DNA of 64,000 bases from Dawidia cretensis (GTDB taxonomy: Bacteria > Bacteroidota > Bacteroidia > Cytophagales > Cyclobacteriaceae), in NCBI RefSeq assembly GCF_018598175.1, contig NZ_JAHESE010000021.1, positions 60,827 through 124,826 of the forward strand. The letters run 5' to 3'. The notes under the pieces were generated by a model, which was given only the letters and a program-made list of their open reading frames with translations, made no database searches and was not told where the DNA came from. Shown in pieces: positions 1-9,005 of this stretch (position 1 is the first letter of the stretch; each line of letters opens with the position of its first letter). The position numbers and the translations under genes were made by a program.

Positions 1-2810
1 TCCGCAGGCACCAGGTTCTTCCCAATGGCATCTTTAGCGTGCTTCAAGGTCATGATTTTTTCTTCGATCGTGTCCTTGCAGACGAGTCGTACGGCCACTA
101 CATTTTTTGTCTGGCCAATGCGGTAGAGCCGGTCGATCGCCTGGTTTTCCACGGCGGAATTCCACCACGGGTCAACGATAAAAACATAGTCGGCAGATGT
201 TAAATTCAGACCGGTTCCTCCCGCCTTGAGGCTGATGAGGAATACCCGAATGGAGTCGTCTGTCTGAAAGTTGCTGATAATTTTTTCGCGCTTAACGCTT
301 TTGCCGGTGAGCATTGTAGACGTAATGTTTTCCGTTTCCAACCTTTCCCGGATGAGGTCCAGCATTGAGACGAATTGCGAAAACACTAAGATCTTGTGGT
401 TTTTATGGAGGCTCGAGATTCGCTCGATCAATGTATCAAGCTTGCCGGAGGTTTCTTCGGAGGCGCCTTCGTCTTTGGCCAGCGCCGGTGAATTGCAGAG
501 CAGGCGCAGCCGTGTTAACCCTTTCAGGATGTTTAACGCATGCTTCGGAATGTCGTCGTCAGTGTACGCGGAAATTCTATCCCGAAACTTCCGTTCCTCC
601 TGACTGTATAACGCCCGTTGTCCGGCGCTCATCGTACAGTAGAGTACCATCTCGGTTTTTTCCGGAAGCTCCTGCGAAACTTCTTGTTTGGTTCTCCGGA
701 GAATGAACGGGGCTATTTTTTTACTGAGGGCATCGATGGCACGTTTACTTTTAAATTTGCCAATGGGAATCGCGAAAATATCGCGGAAGTATTGTCGGCT
801 CCCCAGTAAGCCAGGACACGCAAACGCGAATTGGGCATAGAGGTCCCATACGTTGTTTTCGAAGGGCGTTCCTGATAGCGTGATCTTATTCCTCGCGTGG
901 AGGAGCTGCGCCGCTTTAAAGCGTTGCGAGGAGGGGTTTTTAATGTTCTGGGACTCGTCCAGGAAAATATAGTCAAACGTAAAGGCTGTTAGCGAAACGA
1001 TGTCCGATACCATGTTGCCATACGATGTCAGGATAATATCATAGGCGTCGAACGCTGTCGTTGAAATTTTAGAAGGGCCGTGTTGGATGTGCGTAGCGAG
1101 TGTAGGCGCGAATTTGGCGCATTCGTCTTTCCAGGCCACGAGCAGCGTGGTGGGCACGACGATCAAATGCGTCTGTTTACCTTTCTTCTTTTTCAGGAGA
1201 AGTATAAAGGCGATTACCTGGAGCGATTTTCCCAGGCCCATGTCGTCGGCAAGACAGCCGCCAAACCCCATGTCGTCCAGAAGATTCAACCACGACAAGC
1301 CGTGCGCCTGGTACGGCCGCAGCTCGGCCAGGAGCGCAGTCGGTGCGGCGACAGCCGTAATGGATGCCAGCTGCCTGAACTTTTCTTCTATGCCGGCTAT
1401 TTCGTCTTTCACCGCCGGCATCAGCTCATGTGCATGGTAGAGCTCGTCGAGGGCGGTGTAGTTCACTTTGCTTAGCCGCAGGGTGTTATCATTTTCAATT
1501 TCGCTGATGCGGAAATAGTTTTTAAATTTTTCAACCCATTCTTCCGGAAGAATCCCCATTGTCCCATCATCCAGCGAAATGTAATGGCTCCTGTTTTTTA
1601 GCGCCCGTTGTACCTGGTGCAGCGATACCGTTGTATTGCCGAAACGAATATCGAACTGACTGTTGAACCAATGCAAGCCGCTGATCACATCCACGTGTAC
1701 ATGGATCCGGTGGGGCGTAAATTTGTTGCCGGTCAGCTCACGGAAACCAAAAACCTGGATGTTGCGCCGGGTCCACTCTTCCATCAGCGCGAGGAACCAG
1801 TGAAGGTCCAGAAAGGCGTGCCGTGACACATAGAAATATAAAAGAGGATTGTCGAACTGCTCCATGAAATGATTGCCTTGTCTGAGCAGCAGCCCCATAA
1901 ATTCATCTTCCAAAGCACCGTCTCGTGCAATGTGTATTTCCTTTCCATTTTGGTCGCGCGTATAGACCTGCCTTTGTGAACGTATCGGTATTTCGGTGTC
2001 GCCGTATTGAATTACTGGAGTGATCGTGACGTATTGCTGCAGGTCGGAGAGGTAAATTTTCAGTTGCACCTCCAGCTTCGGTTGGAGCAGACCGGCAGGG
2101 GGTGTTGTTATGTGCTCATAGATAACGGGTAGATACAGGTCGATCTGTGCTAATACATGTTGTCGGAAGCTTTCAAAGTCAGGCCTGGCGATACGAATCA
2201 CGGGACCATGCGTTTTAAAATAAGCCAATACGTTGACTACCTGCGGATCGCCCGGTAAATACCATTGGTTATCGACCACCACAAAGTAGTCAAATAGAAT
2301 GGTGAGGGCTTCGATGTCGTACGCATGCTCGCCGACCGTGACGTCGCACGTTACCTTCGTCAACTGGCCCTCGTGCCGGACGACGACGGATGCCTTCAGG
2401 TTGACGTTCGTGACCTTCACGTGACGAAGCGATCGCGCCGTGATCTTTTCGGAAACCCGACTGTCGTGAAAATAGAGCTCGTACTGCGCGGGGTTCTGCA
2501 CCAGTGCCTGGAGGCTTTCGAGATCGTGCGCTGACTTTTGGTATACGGTCTGGAACTTCGTGACCGCAAGGTAAAACCGGAGAAGGTCCGGGTTGGTTTC
2601 TTTCCAGGCGTGTTGCAGCGGATTGATCGGGACAAATGGACCTTTGAGGGTGGCACGCGACGTATTGGCGCAGCGGGTGAGTTGTACGTTGAAAAGATTG
2701 TAGTATTTGTGTTTGCCCAAGACCACGATGATTTGCCCCCCACCATTGTCCAGGTTGTCGGGCGGAAGCATGGTGACGGCACCGTTGGTATCGAAAGGAG
2801 GAAATGACAT
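1..2810 (-). CDS. SNF2-family DEAD/DEAH-type helicase (3' end outside window)
   Basis: This is a Swi2/Snf2-type ATP-dependent DNA translocase, here lacking its C-terminus because the frame runs off the window after 936 residues. An in-frame TAG lies three codons before the ATG at 2810, which fixes the start. The first ~470 residues are a poorly conserved N-terminal region as in long bacterial SNF2 proteins. A SNF2 ATPase core follows, with Walker A (DDMGLGKS, ~residue 525) and a DESQ Walker B box (~618). The helicase C-terminal lobe has VFSQF (~808), the motif LKAGGTGLNL (~861) and QAIDRLYRIGQ (~890). The role in bacteria is generally remodelling of DNA- or RNA-polymerase-bound complexes; the substrate here cannot be told. 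It is divergent from the Crp/Fnr gene, with 120 bp between them. Confidence 0.93.
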   Translation of the reverse strand, partial: MSFPPFDTNGAVTMLPPDNLDNGGGQIIVVLGKHKYYNLFNVQLTRCANTSRATLKGPFVPINPLQHAWKETNPDLLRFYLAVTKFQTVYQKSAHDLESLQALVQNPAQYELYFHDSRVSEKITARSLRHVKVTNVNLKASVVVRHEGQLTKVTCDVTVGEHAYDIEALTILFDYFVVVDNQWYLPGDPQVVNVLAYFKTHGPVIRIARPDFESFRQHVLAQIDLYLPVIYEHITTPPAGLLQPKLEVQLKIYLSDLQQYVTITPVIQYGDTEIPIRSQRQVYTRDQNGKEIHIARDGALEDEFMGLLLRQGNHFMEQFDNPLLYFYVSRHAFLDLHWFLALMEEWTRRNIQVFGFRELTGNKFTPHRIHVHVDVISGLHWFNSQFDIRFGNTTVSLHQVQRALKNRSHYISLDDGTMGILPEEWVEKFKNYFRISEIENDNTLRLSKVNYTALDELYHAHELMPAVKDEIAGIEEKFRQLASITAVAAPTALLAELRPYQAHGLSWLNLLDDMGFGGCLADDMGLGKSLQVIAFILLLKKKKGKQTHLIVVPTTLLVAWKDECAKFAPTLATHIQHGPSKISTTAFDAYDIILTSYGNMVSDIVSLTAFTFDYIFLDESQNIKNPSSQRFKAAQLLHARNKITLSGTPFENNVWDLYAQFAFACPGLLGSRQYFRDIFAIPIGKFKSKRAIDALSKKIAPFILRRTKQEVSQELPEKTEMVLYCTMSAGQRALYSQEERKFRDRISAYTDDDIPKHALNILKGLTRLRLLCNSPALAKDEGASEETSGKLDTLIERISSLHKNHKILVFSQFVSMLDLIRERLETENITSTMLTGKSVKREKIISNFQTDDSIRVFLISLKAGGTGLNLTSADYVFIVDPWWNSAVENQAIDRLYRIGQTKNVVAVRLVCKDTIEEKIMTLKHAKDAIGKNLVPA

Positions 2811-2930
2811 CGCGGCCTAAATTTTAGCCTTTTTTCTGACATTACCTGAGTTCCTTTTTAAGGACTTTTCCAGGTATCTTGCCGATGAATCAATTGCCCC
2901 GATCATGGTGGATTTTTTTGACATAAATTC

Positions 2931-3500
2931 ATGCATCCGAAATTAAAAGAACATATTGAAAAGATCGTAGCGCTCACGGAGGACGAGTTCGCTTTCGTAA
3001 GCAAGCACTTCATTCGAAAAAGTTTCAAAAAGCATCAGTTCATGGTGCAACGAGGGGAGATGGTGCCGTATAATTATTTTCTTCTGTCAGGACTTACGAA
3101 ACTGGTGTATACAGACGATGCTGAAAAGCAGCACATACTGGCATTCGCCATGGAGGATTGGTGGGACAGCGATTTTCAAGCCTACTACACCCAGACGAAG
3201 GCCACGTTGTCCATGGAATGTTTGGCGGATACAGAGGTACTTTGTTTGTCGCGTGATGATTATCGTGCGCTGTGTGCTGGCCTGCCCAAAATAGAACATT
3301 TTTTCCTGGAGAAGACGATCTTTGGATTCCTGGCGGCCCAGCGTCGCATTCTGTCGTTGATGACCGCCAGCACGCAGGAGCGATATGAGCAGTTGATCAG
3401 GCAACATCCGTCGCTGTTGCAACGCGTGCCCAAAACGCAGTTAGCGGCTTATTTAGGCGTTACGCGCGAGACGCTAAGTCGACTGAGCACACAGGCGTGA
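2931..3500 (+). CDS. Crp/Fnr-family transcriptional regulator
   Basis: A 189-residue cytoplasmic regulator with an N-terminal cyclic-nucleotide-binding-type beta-roll (about residues 25-115) and a C-terminal winged helix. The recognition helix is visible in TQLAAYLGVTRETLSRL close to the end. The protein ends almost directly after this helix, which is slightly short for Crp but usual for the small Bacteroidota Crp/Fnr group. There is no cysteine cluster for an FNR iron-sulfur centre, and the canonical cAMP pocket is not evident, so the ligand is unknown. The next gene on the same strand, 118 bp away, encodes a Rid-family protein; a Crp-Rid pairing suggests local control but this is inferred. 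Confidence 0.9.
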   Translation: MHPKLKEHIEKIVALTEDEFAFVSKHFIRKSFKKHQFMVQRGEMVPYNYFLLSGLTKLVYTDDAEKQHILAFAMEDWWDSDFQAYYTQTKATLSMECLADTEVLCLSRDDYRALCAGLPKIEHFFLEKTIFGFLAAQRRILSLMTASTQERYEQLIRQHPSLLQRVPKTQLAAYLGVTRETLSRLSTQA

Positions 3501-3618
3501 TCTGTCGCACACCATAAACGTGCGGTAGATCACGGTCTCGATACACATGCTGTTTATAGCTTTGCAAAAGATAAACCATAGAGGAATATGGTTACATGAA
3601 TCTAAAGCAAAAAACAAA

Positions 3619-4008
3619 ATGGAAACGAGAGTAATCAATCCCTGGAAATGGCAAGACGAACGTCATTATGTTCAGGCCGTAGAAGTAAAACAAGCGCAAA
3701 GCACCTTATATTGTGCAGGGCAGGCAGCCGTACACGCAGACGGCACATCGAGCTCGGCAGACATGAAAACACAATTGCTGCTGGCCATCCAGAACCTGGA
3801 GCAAGTGATTAGCGAGGCAGGGTATGAATGTAAGAACATCGTTCGCCTGAATGTTTACACTACCTCGCACGAAGAATTTTTCCCTTGCTTTGATCTGTTT
3901 GGCGAATGGATTACTAAAAATAGAATCAAGCAAGCCGCTACCTTCTTTGAAGTGAAAACACTTTTTGAAACATTGAAAATAGAACTCGAAGCGACCGTTG
4001 TGAAGTAG
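3619..4008 (+). CDS. Rid (YjgF/YER057c/UK114) family protein lacking the catalytic arginine
   Basis: A 129-residue small trimer-forming Rid-fold protein. The frame is open further upstream, but METRVINPW at 3619 is the natural start for the family and is preceded by a -7-like TAGCTTTG at 3557-3564. RidA deaminates reactive enamine/imine intermediates using an arginine in a PxR-S motif near the C-terminus. Aligning the conserved tail (FEVKTLFETLKIELEA against VEVARLPKDVKIEIEA), the position of that arginine is alanine (QAATF). The protein therefore probably belongs to a non-deaminase Rid subgroup, with unknown ligand. It is the downstream neighbour of the Crp/Fnr gene and is convergent with the hypothetical gene that follows (17-bp gap). 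Confidence 0.85.
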   Translation: METRVINPWKWQDERHYVQAVEVKQAQSTLYCAGQAAVHADGTSSSADMKTQLLLAIQNLEQVISEAGYECKNIVRLNVYTTSHEEFFPCFDLFGEWITKNRIKQAATFFEVKTLFETLKIELEATVVK

Positions 4009-4025
4009 AACGTTGCAGCTGTTGC

Positions 4026-4619
4026 CTATGGGAGGGAGATAGGATATTTCGTTACTATTTTAGTCAACTCCCAGGGACCCATATCTTCGATATTGTTGAG
4101 AAATCTAAACCATGGCGTCCATGTCCGCGTGGTTGTTGAAATGCTTGAGCCCGGGATATTTCTTTGCAAATCCTTTAATGCTGAATTTATAACAAGTCTA
4201 TTATCTTTTTCGATGCTTCTGCGGAGGGCTATAATCAGTCCTTCTCTTAAAAAATCGATATTTTCATACTGATATAAGCGGATGTAAACATCCGGCGATG
4301 GCGTGCTCCCGTTAAACGTTGTCCAATCGGGAGCCCATATTTCGGTATTAAAGAAAGTCAGTTTTTTCCCGGGCACAGCATTTTTACGATGTTTGGTAGT
4401 CCACTTATGATTGTTCTCCTCGCTCCACTTCATTCGTCCGAATCCCAAAAGTCGATTCTCAGTCTCATAACTCTGAGCCGTCCGGATAAATGCGGGCTTC
4501 ACGGATAGGTTGACAATGGCATCAACGAAAGGTAATAACGTCTTCCATTTTTCCCAGGTATATAGTAAAGCCTCCGATGGCGTGTTAATTACCCAAATCT
4601 GATATCTCCTGAAGAACAT
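4026..4619 (-). CDS. hypothetical protein, 197 aa
   Basis: I do not recognise a family. The 197-residue product has no signal peptide and no membrane segment, and is rich in aromatic residues (many Trp and Tyr) and charged residues. A helical stretch around residues 120-150 (REGLIIALRRSIEKDNR) is the most regular part. The ATG at 4619 is the first in the frame after the upstream intergenic gap, though no strong ribosome-binding site is visible. It ends 17 bp from the convergent Rid gene and lies downstream of the AraC gene on the same strand, with 56 bp between the AraC stop (4676) and this start, so it could share that transcript. Codon use looks similar to its neighbours. Confidence 0.6.
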   Translation of the reverse strand: MFFRRYQIWVINTPSEALLYTWEKWKTLLPFVDAIVNLSVKPAFIRTAQSYETENRLLGFGRMKWSEENNHKWTTKHRKNAVPGKKLTFFNTEIWAPDWTTFNGSTPSPDVYIRLYQYENIDFLREGLIIALRRSIEKDNRLVINSALKDLQRNIPGSSISTTTRTWTPWFRFLNNIEDMGPWELTKIVTKYPISLP

Positions 4620-4675
4620 AGCGATGAGTTGACGGCAAAATAATGAAAATTTAAATACGTGACACCAGGGTTGCC

Positions 4676-5587
4676 CTAGTTCATGCTTCTAAATTCAATC
4701 GGTGTCTTCCCTGTTTTTTGCTTGAACAGCTTATTAAAATATTGAGGATACTCGAATCCCAAGGAGTAGGCTATTTCACCCACGGACTTATCGGTGCTTA
4801 ACAGAATGCTTTTGGCTTCTTCCATCAAATAAAAATGAATATGGTCCTGAGCGTTTTTGCCAGTCTCCTTTTTAAGCAGGTCGCTTAGATAACTCGGCGA
4901 TAGGTGCACTTGTTCGGCTAAGTACTTTACGGTCGGCAAGCCCAATTCATGGATGTCACTTTGTTTAAAATACTCACGTAACAATCTTTCTACCTGCGCC
5001 ACAACGGAATTGTGCGTGCTTTTTCGGGTAATGAATTGTCTTCCATAAAACCGTGTGCAATAGTTCAGCAACAATTCAATAGTTGAGACTATGATATTCT
5101 GGCTGTGGGGGTCGATATTCTCTTGTAATTCGCTTTCAATTTTTAGGATACAATCGTATAGCGTAGCTTTTTCCTTCTCCGATAGATGAAGCGCTTCCGA
5201 TACTTCGTACGAAAAGAAATTATAGTCCTTCATTTTGTCGTTCAACGAAGTAGCGCGGATCAAATCCGGGTGAAAAAACAAACCCCATCCACGCAGCTCG
5301 GGAGCCTCTTCCGTTTCGTTATCCATTTCCAGGGCCTGGTTGGGTGCCAGGCAGATTAAACTGCCGTCTTGAAAGTCAACCGGTTTGCGGCCGTACTTTA
5401 CATTAGTGCGGTTATAGTTCTTACAGATCAGGGAATAAAAATCGGTGGAGACTTTTGTCGCACCGTATACTTGCTCGTTCACCTGGCTGAAATCAACCAC
5501 GGCAATGAGGGGATGCAGGATAGGACGATCCAATTGAAAGAATTTGAATAGATCGGAGATCGTCTGCATGTGGATATAGACACTCAT
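4676..5587 (-). CDS. AraC-family transcriptional regulator
   Basis: A 303-residue cytoplasmic regulator. Residues ~1-190 form an AraC-type ligand/dimerisation domain without a recognised pocket. Residues ~200-303 carry the two helix-turn-helix units: VKYLAEQVHLSPSYLSDLLKK, then VGEIAYSLGFEYPQYFNKLFK ending with the typical TPIEF. It lies 110 bp downstream of an SDR oxidoreductase gene on the same strand, a common AraC/SDR pairing in Bacteroidota, so control of that oxidoreductase is plausible but unproven. No operator was identified in the gap. Confidence 0.92.
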   Translation of the reverse strand: MSVYIHMQTISDLFKFFQLDRPILHPLIAVVDFSQVNEQVYGATKVSTDFYSLICKNYNRTNVKYGRKPVDFQDGSLICLAPNQALEMDNETEEAPELRGWGLFFHPDLIRATSLNDKMKDYNFFSYEVSEALHLSEKEKATLYDCILKIESELQENIDPHSQNIIVSTIELLLNYCTRFYGRQFITRKSTHNSVVAQVERLLREYFKQSDIHELGLPTVKYLAEQVHLSPSYLSDLLKKETGKNAQDHIHFYLMEEAKSILLSTDKSVGEIAYSLGFEYPQYFNKLFKQKTGKTPIEFRSMN

Positions 5588-5697
5588 AAAAATGGGGCTA
5601 GATAAAAAGTATAGAGCCGTTGCATACGCGACGACTCTATACTTAAAGATAAATAACTTTCTTCCATGTAGTTTATCATGGGATGTTGGCCGTGAAA

Positions 5698-6513
5698 TTA
5701 AAGTGCGAATTGCGTCTTGATGCCTTTAATAAACGATTCATCATCAGTTTGTTGGCGGCTGGCGATGATCGCTTTGGCATCTTCTCCCGCAGTATAACGC
5801 AGTTGACGGGTGCCATCGGTTGCGGCTTCATAGATAACCTCGGCCACCACGCTGGCGGGGGAGGCGTTGGCAAAGAACGCCGGCATGCCTGTGAGTACGT
5901 TTCCAACAATACGTTGATATTCCGTATGAGTTTCGTCGTGGCTGAAATCCAGGGAACGGCTGGAGAAATCAGTCGCGATTGCTCCGGGCTCAATGATCTT
6001 CACTTTGCCGCCAAACTCTTCCACTTCATAGCTCAAGGCTTCGGAGATACCTTCTACCGCGAACTTTGTTCCGTGGTACAATGCGCCCAGCGGGAAGGTC
6101 ATCTTACCACCAATAGACGAAATGTTAATGATCACGCCACCTTTGTTTTGACGAAAATGGGGGAGCAATGCCTTGGTAACATCCAACAGCCCGATCACAT
6201 TGGTATCAAACTGACGAACGATTTTCTCCCGGCTAAAAGATTCAATCGTACCAAAAGCACCATAGCCGGCGTTGTTTAACACCGCGTCGATTTTCCCAAA
6301 CTTCTGGATGCCTGCAGCCACGGCGTTATGGATGGAATCCAGGTCCAGTACGTCAAGTTGGGCCAGCAACACATTCGGCAATCCCTTTAGTTCCGTATCG
6401 GCATCCGGCTTCCGCATCGTAGCGATGACATTCCATCCTTTTGATTGAAACAGTTGGGCCGTTGCTTTTCCAATACCACTGCTTGCACCGGTAATTAAGA
6501 TTGTCTTGTTCAT
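5698..6513 (-). CDS. short-chain dehydrogenase/reductase (SDR)
   Basis: A 271-residue classical SDR. The cofactor motif TGASSGIG is at residues 8-15, NNAG at 80-83, and the catalytic triad consists of a serine at 132/133 (NISS) with Tyr146 and Lys150 (YHGTK). The basic residue in ATMRK after strand beta2 points to NADP(H). Family members reduce small carbonyls or oxidise alcohols; the substrate is unknown. It is very similar in layout to the second SDR at 40530-41348. Downstream on the same strand lies an AraC regulator, and upstream, divergent, the universal stress protein gene; both hint at a stress-related oxidoreductase. Confidence 0.93.
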   Translation of the reverse strand: MNKTILITGASSGIGKATAQLFQSKGWNVIATMRKPDADTELKGLPNVLLAQLDVLDLDSIHNAVAAGIQKFGKIDAVLNNAGYGAFGTIESFSREKIVRQFDTNVIGLLDVTKALLPHFRQNKGGVIINISSIGGKMTFPLGALYHGTKFAVEGISEALSYEVEEFGGKVKIIEPGAIATDFSSRSLDFSHDETHTEYQRIVGNVLTGMPAFFANASPASVVAEVIYEAATDGTRQLRYTAGEDAKAIIASRQQTDDESFIKGIKTQFAL

Positions 6514-6702
6514 TTTCTTTTGCGATTAATGATAATGCAAAGTTGGCGTGCGTGTGCCACCTGCAGATAATACGAATTCGGGGAAGTTGTATGCTTTTTC
6601 CGGATTCCGGGAATAACCCGACAAAAGTCAGGTCAAAGGCTGAGCGGCGTCATGCGCAATCCGGCGTATGGATGGTTAATTTAAGTATTAAATCAATTCG
6701 CC

Positions 6703-7524
6703 ATGAAAACGATTGTAGTTGCTACAGATTATTCCGCTACCGCCAATAATGCGCTTCAATTTGGAGCCAGCCTGGCCCGTGCATTTGGTGCTGAACTGGT
6801 GCTGTTGAATGTTTATCACCCCAATATTCATGTTAGTAACTCGCTCGCGCCACCCGATGCCATCGACCAGATCGTTCGAAATAATGAAAATCGTCTGCGT
6901 GAGTTGGCGCTGGTTACGGCATTCCAATACCAGGTACAGGTAAGCGGCGTGAGCAAAACGGCTGATACCGTCGAAGCATTGGAGGAATACGTGGCCAGCC
7001 GTCCCGTAGATTTAGTCGTCATGGGCATGGATAGCAGCCTCCTGGAATACAAACTGTTTGGAAACACCACCACCGCCGCGATCCGAAGCCTGAAGTTCCC
7101 ATTGCTGGTCGTACCGAATGACATTCGGTTCCAGGGTATCAAAAGGATTCTGTATGCATGCGAGCACAGCTACCTGAGCGAGAACAGTCAGCTGGCGCTA
7201 CTGAAAGAGATCACCCGGAAATTCGACGCCAAACTTCAGATACTTCACGTCGAGACGAAAAAAGAGCCCGCGTTGGCCGCGGTCGGCGATCAGATTCTGG
7301 CCGTGGACATGCTCCTGGAAGATGTAGGACATACATATAGTGTGATCGACAATCCCAGCGTCGGAAACGGCATCGTGCAAGGTATAAAGGCGTGGAACGC
7401 CGACTTGCTGGTGATGGTGCCCCATAAGGCAGGCTTCTGGGAATTGTTCCTGAAGGGTAGCGCTACGCGTGAGATGGCATTACGGACTCGTGTGCCGTTG
7501 CTGGTATTGCCAAACGTTAATTAA
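6703..7524 (+). CDS. tandem-domain universal stress protein (UspA family)
   Basis: A 273-residue cytoplasmic protein with two Usp (Rossmann-like) domains in tandem, about residues 1-140 and 145-273. The first domain opens with MKTIVVATDYSATANNAL and closes with LLVVPND. The second ends LLVLPNVN, preceded by a KGSATREMA segment resembling the nucleotide-binding G-x9-G-(S/T) region. Double-Usp proteins of this length are typical of Bacteroidota and are induced by stress or stationary phase. It is divergent from the SDR gene (189-bp gap). No operon partner follows. Confidence 0.92.
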   Translation: MKTIVVATDYSATANNALQFGASLARAFGAELVLLNVYHPNIHVSNSLAPPDAIDQIVRNNENRLRELALVTAFQYQVQVSGVSKTADTVEALEEYVASRPVDLVVMGMDSSLLEYKLFGNTTTAAIRSLKFPLLVVPNDIRFQGIKRILYACEHSYLSENSQLALLKEITRKFDAKLQILHVETKKEPALAAVGDQILAVDMLLEDVGHTYSVIDNPSVGNGIVQGIKAWNADLLVMVPHKAGFWELFLKGSATREMALRTRVPLLVLPNVN

Positions 7525-7647
7525 GACGTGCACTCACTGCTACGACCAATGCGTTATCGGATCGACCCTCGCTAATGTAAGCATGGGTGGTGCAGTTATA
7601 CTGAAGTCAAGAGGCCCGAAGCGTAGTGTTGTGGATGGGCTTCATAT

Positions 7648-7854
7648 TTATTGCCATACAATGGTCGCTTTCGGAAACGCCTTGATAATATTTTCTTTCA
7701 CGGAATCCGGAAACTTGTTGTATTGCAGGTCGATAAACTCCAGGTTCTTCAGTTGAAAGAATTCCTCGGACAGCCAGGTAAGATGATTAAACGAAAGGTC
7801 GAGGTTTTTCAGTTTCTCCAATTTATATATATCCTGCAGCTCTTCAGGTTTCAT
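7648..7854 (-). pseudogene. leucine-rich-repeat fragment, 68 aa (remnant or small protein)
   Basis: The frame encodes about two and a half LRR units (LKNLDLSFNHLTWLSEEFF, then LKNLEFIDLQYNKF) and stops. A natural LRR protein has many more repeats plus a signal or cap. The reading frame is open for only 15 codons upstream of the ATG, back to a TAA at 7899, and those residues (FSYLVTPG) carry no signal peptide. It is best read as the C-terminal remnant of a larger surface LRR protein, although a small intact LRR protein cannot be excluded. The 123 bp between it and the Usp gene shows no feature. Confidence 0.45.
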
Positions 7855-8006
7855 ACCCGGAGTAACAAGATATGAAAAGCGGCCATCAGGCTCTGCTTAT
7901 TGGCAATTGGGGGAGTCTTGTTGCTTATAGAATTGTGCTCCTTTGTGCCGGAAGAATTTGGCCGTGCGTCTAAATACTTACTGATCGAAAGACGTAACCT
8001 GATGCC

Positions 8007-8036
8007 TTTGGCGGAGGTTTGATTTTATTACCTTTG
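8007..8036 (+). promoter_or_regulatory. Bacteroidota-type promoter of AraC gene 8041
   Basis: TTTG at 8007-8010 and TACCTTTG at 8029-8036 are separated by 18 bp, matching the -33/-7 pattern of the Bacteroidota primary sigma factor. The -7 box ends only 4 bp before the ATG at 8041, so the transcript would start at or very near the start codon. Confidence 0.5.
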
Positions 8037-8040
8037 CCAA

Positions 8041-8919
8041 ATGACTACAGGCACGGTATCGAAAGGTGCAGGACTGCACGCGTCGGACTTAAACGTAAAG
8101 GGATTTAAAGTCTACAGGTTTTCCGGCGCCGGCAGCCCGCAGCAGTCTCATAGCCGACGTGATTTTTATAAGATCGTGTTCGTCACAGGCAGTATGACCA
8201 TGTCCTACGGCGGCCAAACGATCGAGGTGAACGACACGTGCCTCATCCTCATCAACCCGCGGGTGCCTCATTCGGTCATTCACCACGCGGAGCGCAAAGG
8301 CTACGCCTGTGTTTTTTCCGAAACCTTTATGGTCGGCCGGGAACGCAAGCGATTATTACAAAGGTCACCGCTCATGCGCTTCGACGCCATGCCCGTGGTA
8401 TACCTGAATGCCGAGCAGGCTGCGTTTATGACAAGCCTGTACCAACGCATGCTGACCGTCTACCGCGGCGACTATACACAAAAAGCAGAGTTGCTCAAGA
8501 CCTGCATCGAGCTGATTGTACACGAGGCGCTAGCGATTCAGCCACTGCCAGCCGAACCCACGCAGGAAAATGCCGCTGCGCGCATCACCCATTTGTTTAT
8601 GGAGCTGTTAGAACGGCAATTCCCGATTGAAAGCGCCGATGCCCCGCTCAGGCTACGCGCACCACAAGGTTTTGCCGAAAGCCTGTCCGTGCACGTCAAC
8701 TACCTGAATCGCGCGGTCAAAGCAGTAACAGGCAAGCCGACCTCCGTAGTCATCGCCGAACGGATCATGGCAGAAGCCAGGGCGCTTTTACAACACACCG
8801 ACTCCAGCATCGCCGACATTGCCTACAGCCTGGGCTTTGAATACCCCACCTATTTTAACAACTATTTCAAACGCATGACCGGCATCACGCCCAAAGGCTA
8901 CCGTACCGGCAAGGTTTGA
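8041..8919 (+). CDS. AraC-family transcriptional regulator
   Basis: A 292-residue regulator with a cupin-like N-terminal sensor (about residues 20-130, including MTMSYGGQTIEVNDTCLILI) and a C-terminal AraC double HTH (about 195-290). The second HTH reads IADIAYSLGFEYPTYFNNYFKRMTG, followed by TPKGYR, the usual ending. The aldo/keto reductase gene begins 86 bp downstream on the same strand, so the pair probably forms a regulator/target unit. The ATG at 8041 is almost on the predicted transcription start; there is no later methionine before the sensor domain, so a leaderless message is likely if the promoter is correct. Confidence 0.92.
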   Translation: MTTGTVSKGAGLHASDLNVKGFKVYRFSGAGSPQQSHSRRDFYKIVFVTGSMTMSYGGQTIEVNDTCLILINPRVPHSVIHHAERKGYACVFSETFMVGRERKRLLQRSPLMRFDAMPVVYLNAEQAAFMTSLYQRMLTVYRGDYTQKAELLKTCIELIVHEALAIQPLPAEPTQENAAARITHLFMELLERQFPIESADAPLRLRAPQGFAESLSVHVNYLNRAVKAVTGKPTSVVIAERIMAEARALLQHTDSSIADIAYSLGFEYPTYFNNYFKRMTGITPKGYRTGKV

Positions 8920-9005
8920 AAATCATACTTCTTGGTTTGATTGTCTTTACCGGTGATCCTTCTTTTCGTGAGAGCTTTGTACGCATAATCATTACTACAA
9001 AGAAT

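Noticed and set aside
3503-3523. CGCAC...GTGCG inverted repeat as a Crp/Fnr site before the Rid gene
   Set aside because: Arms are only 5 bp with an 8-bp spacer and do not match TGTGA or TTGAT half-sites.
6501-6749. Open frame of 82 codons in the SDR/Usp divergent region
   Set aside because: It overlaps the start of the SDR on the other strand and the Usp start, and shows no protein-like pattern.
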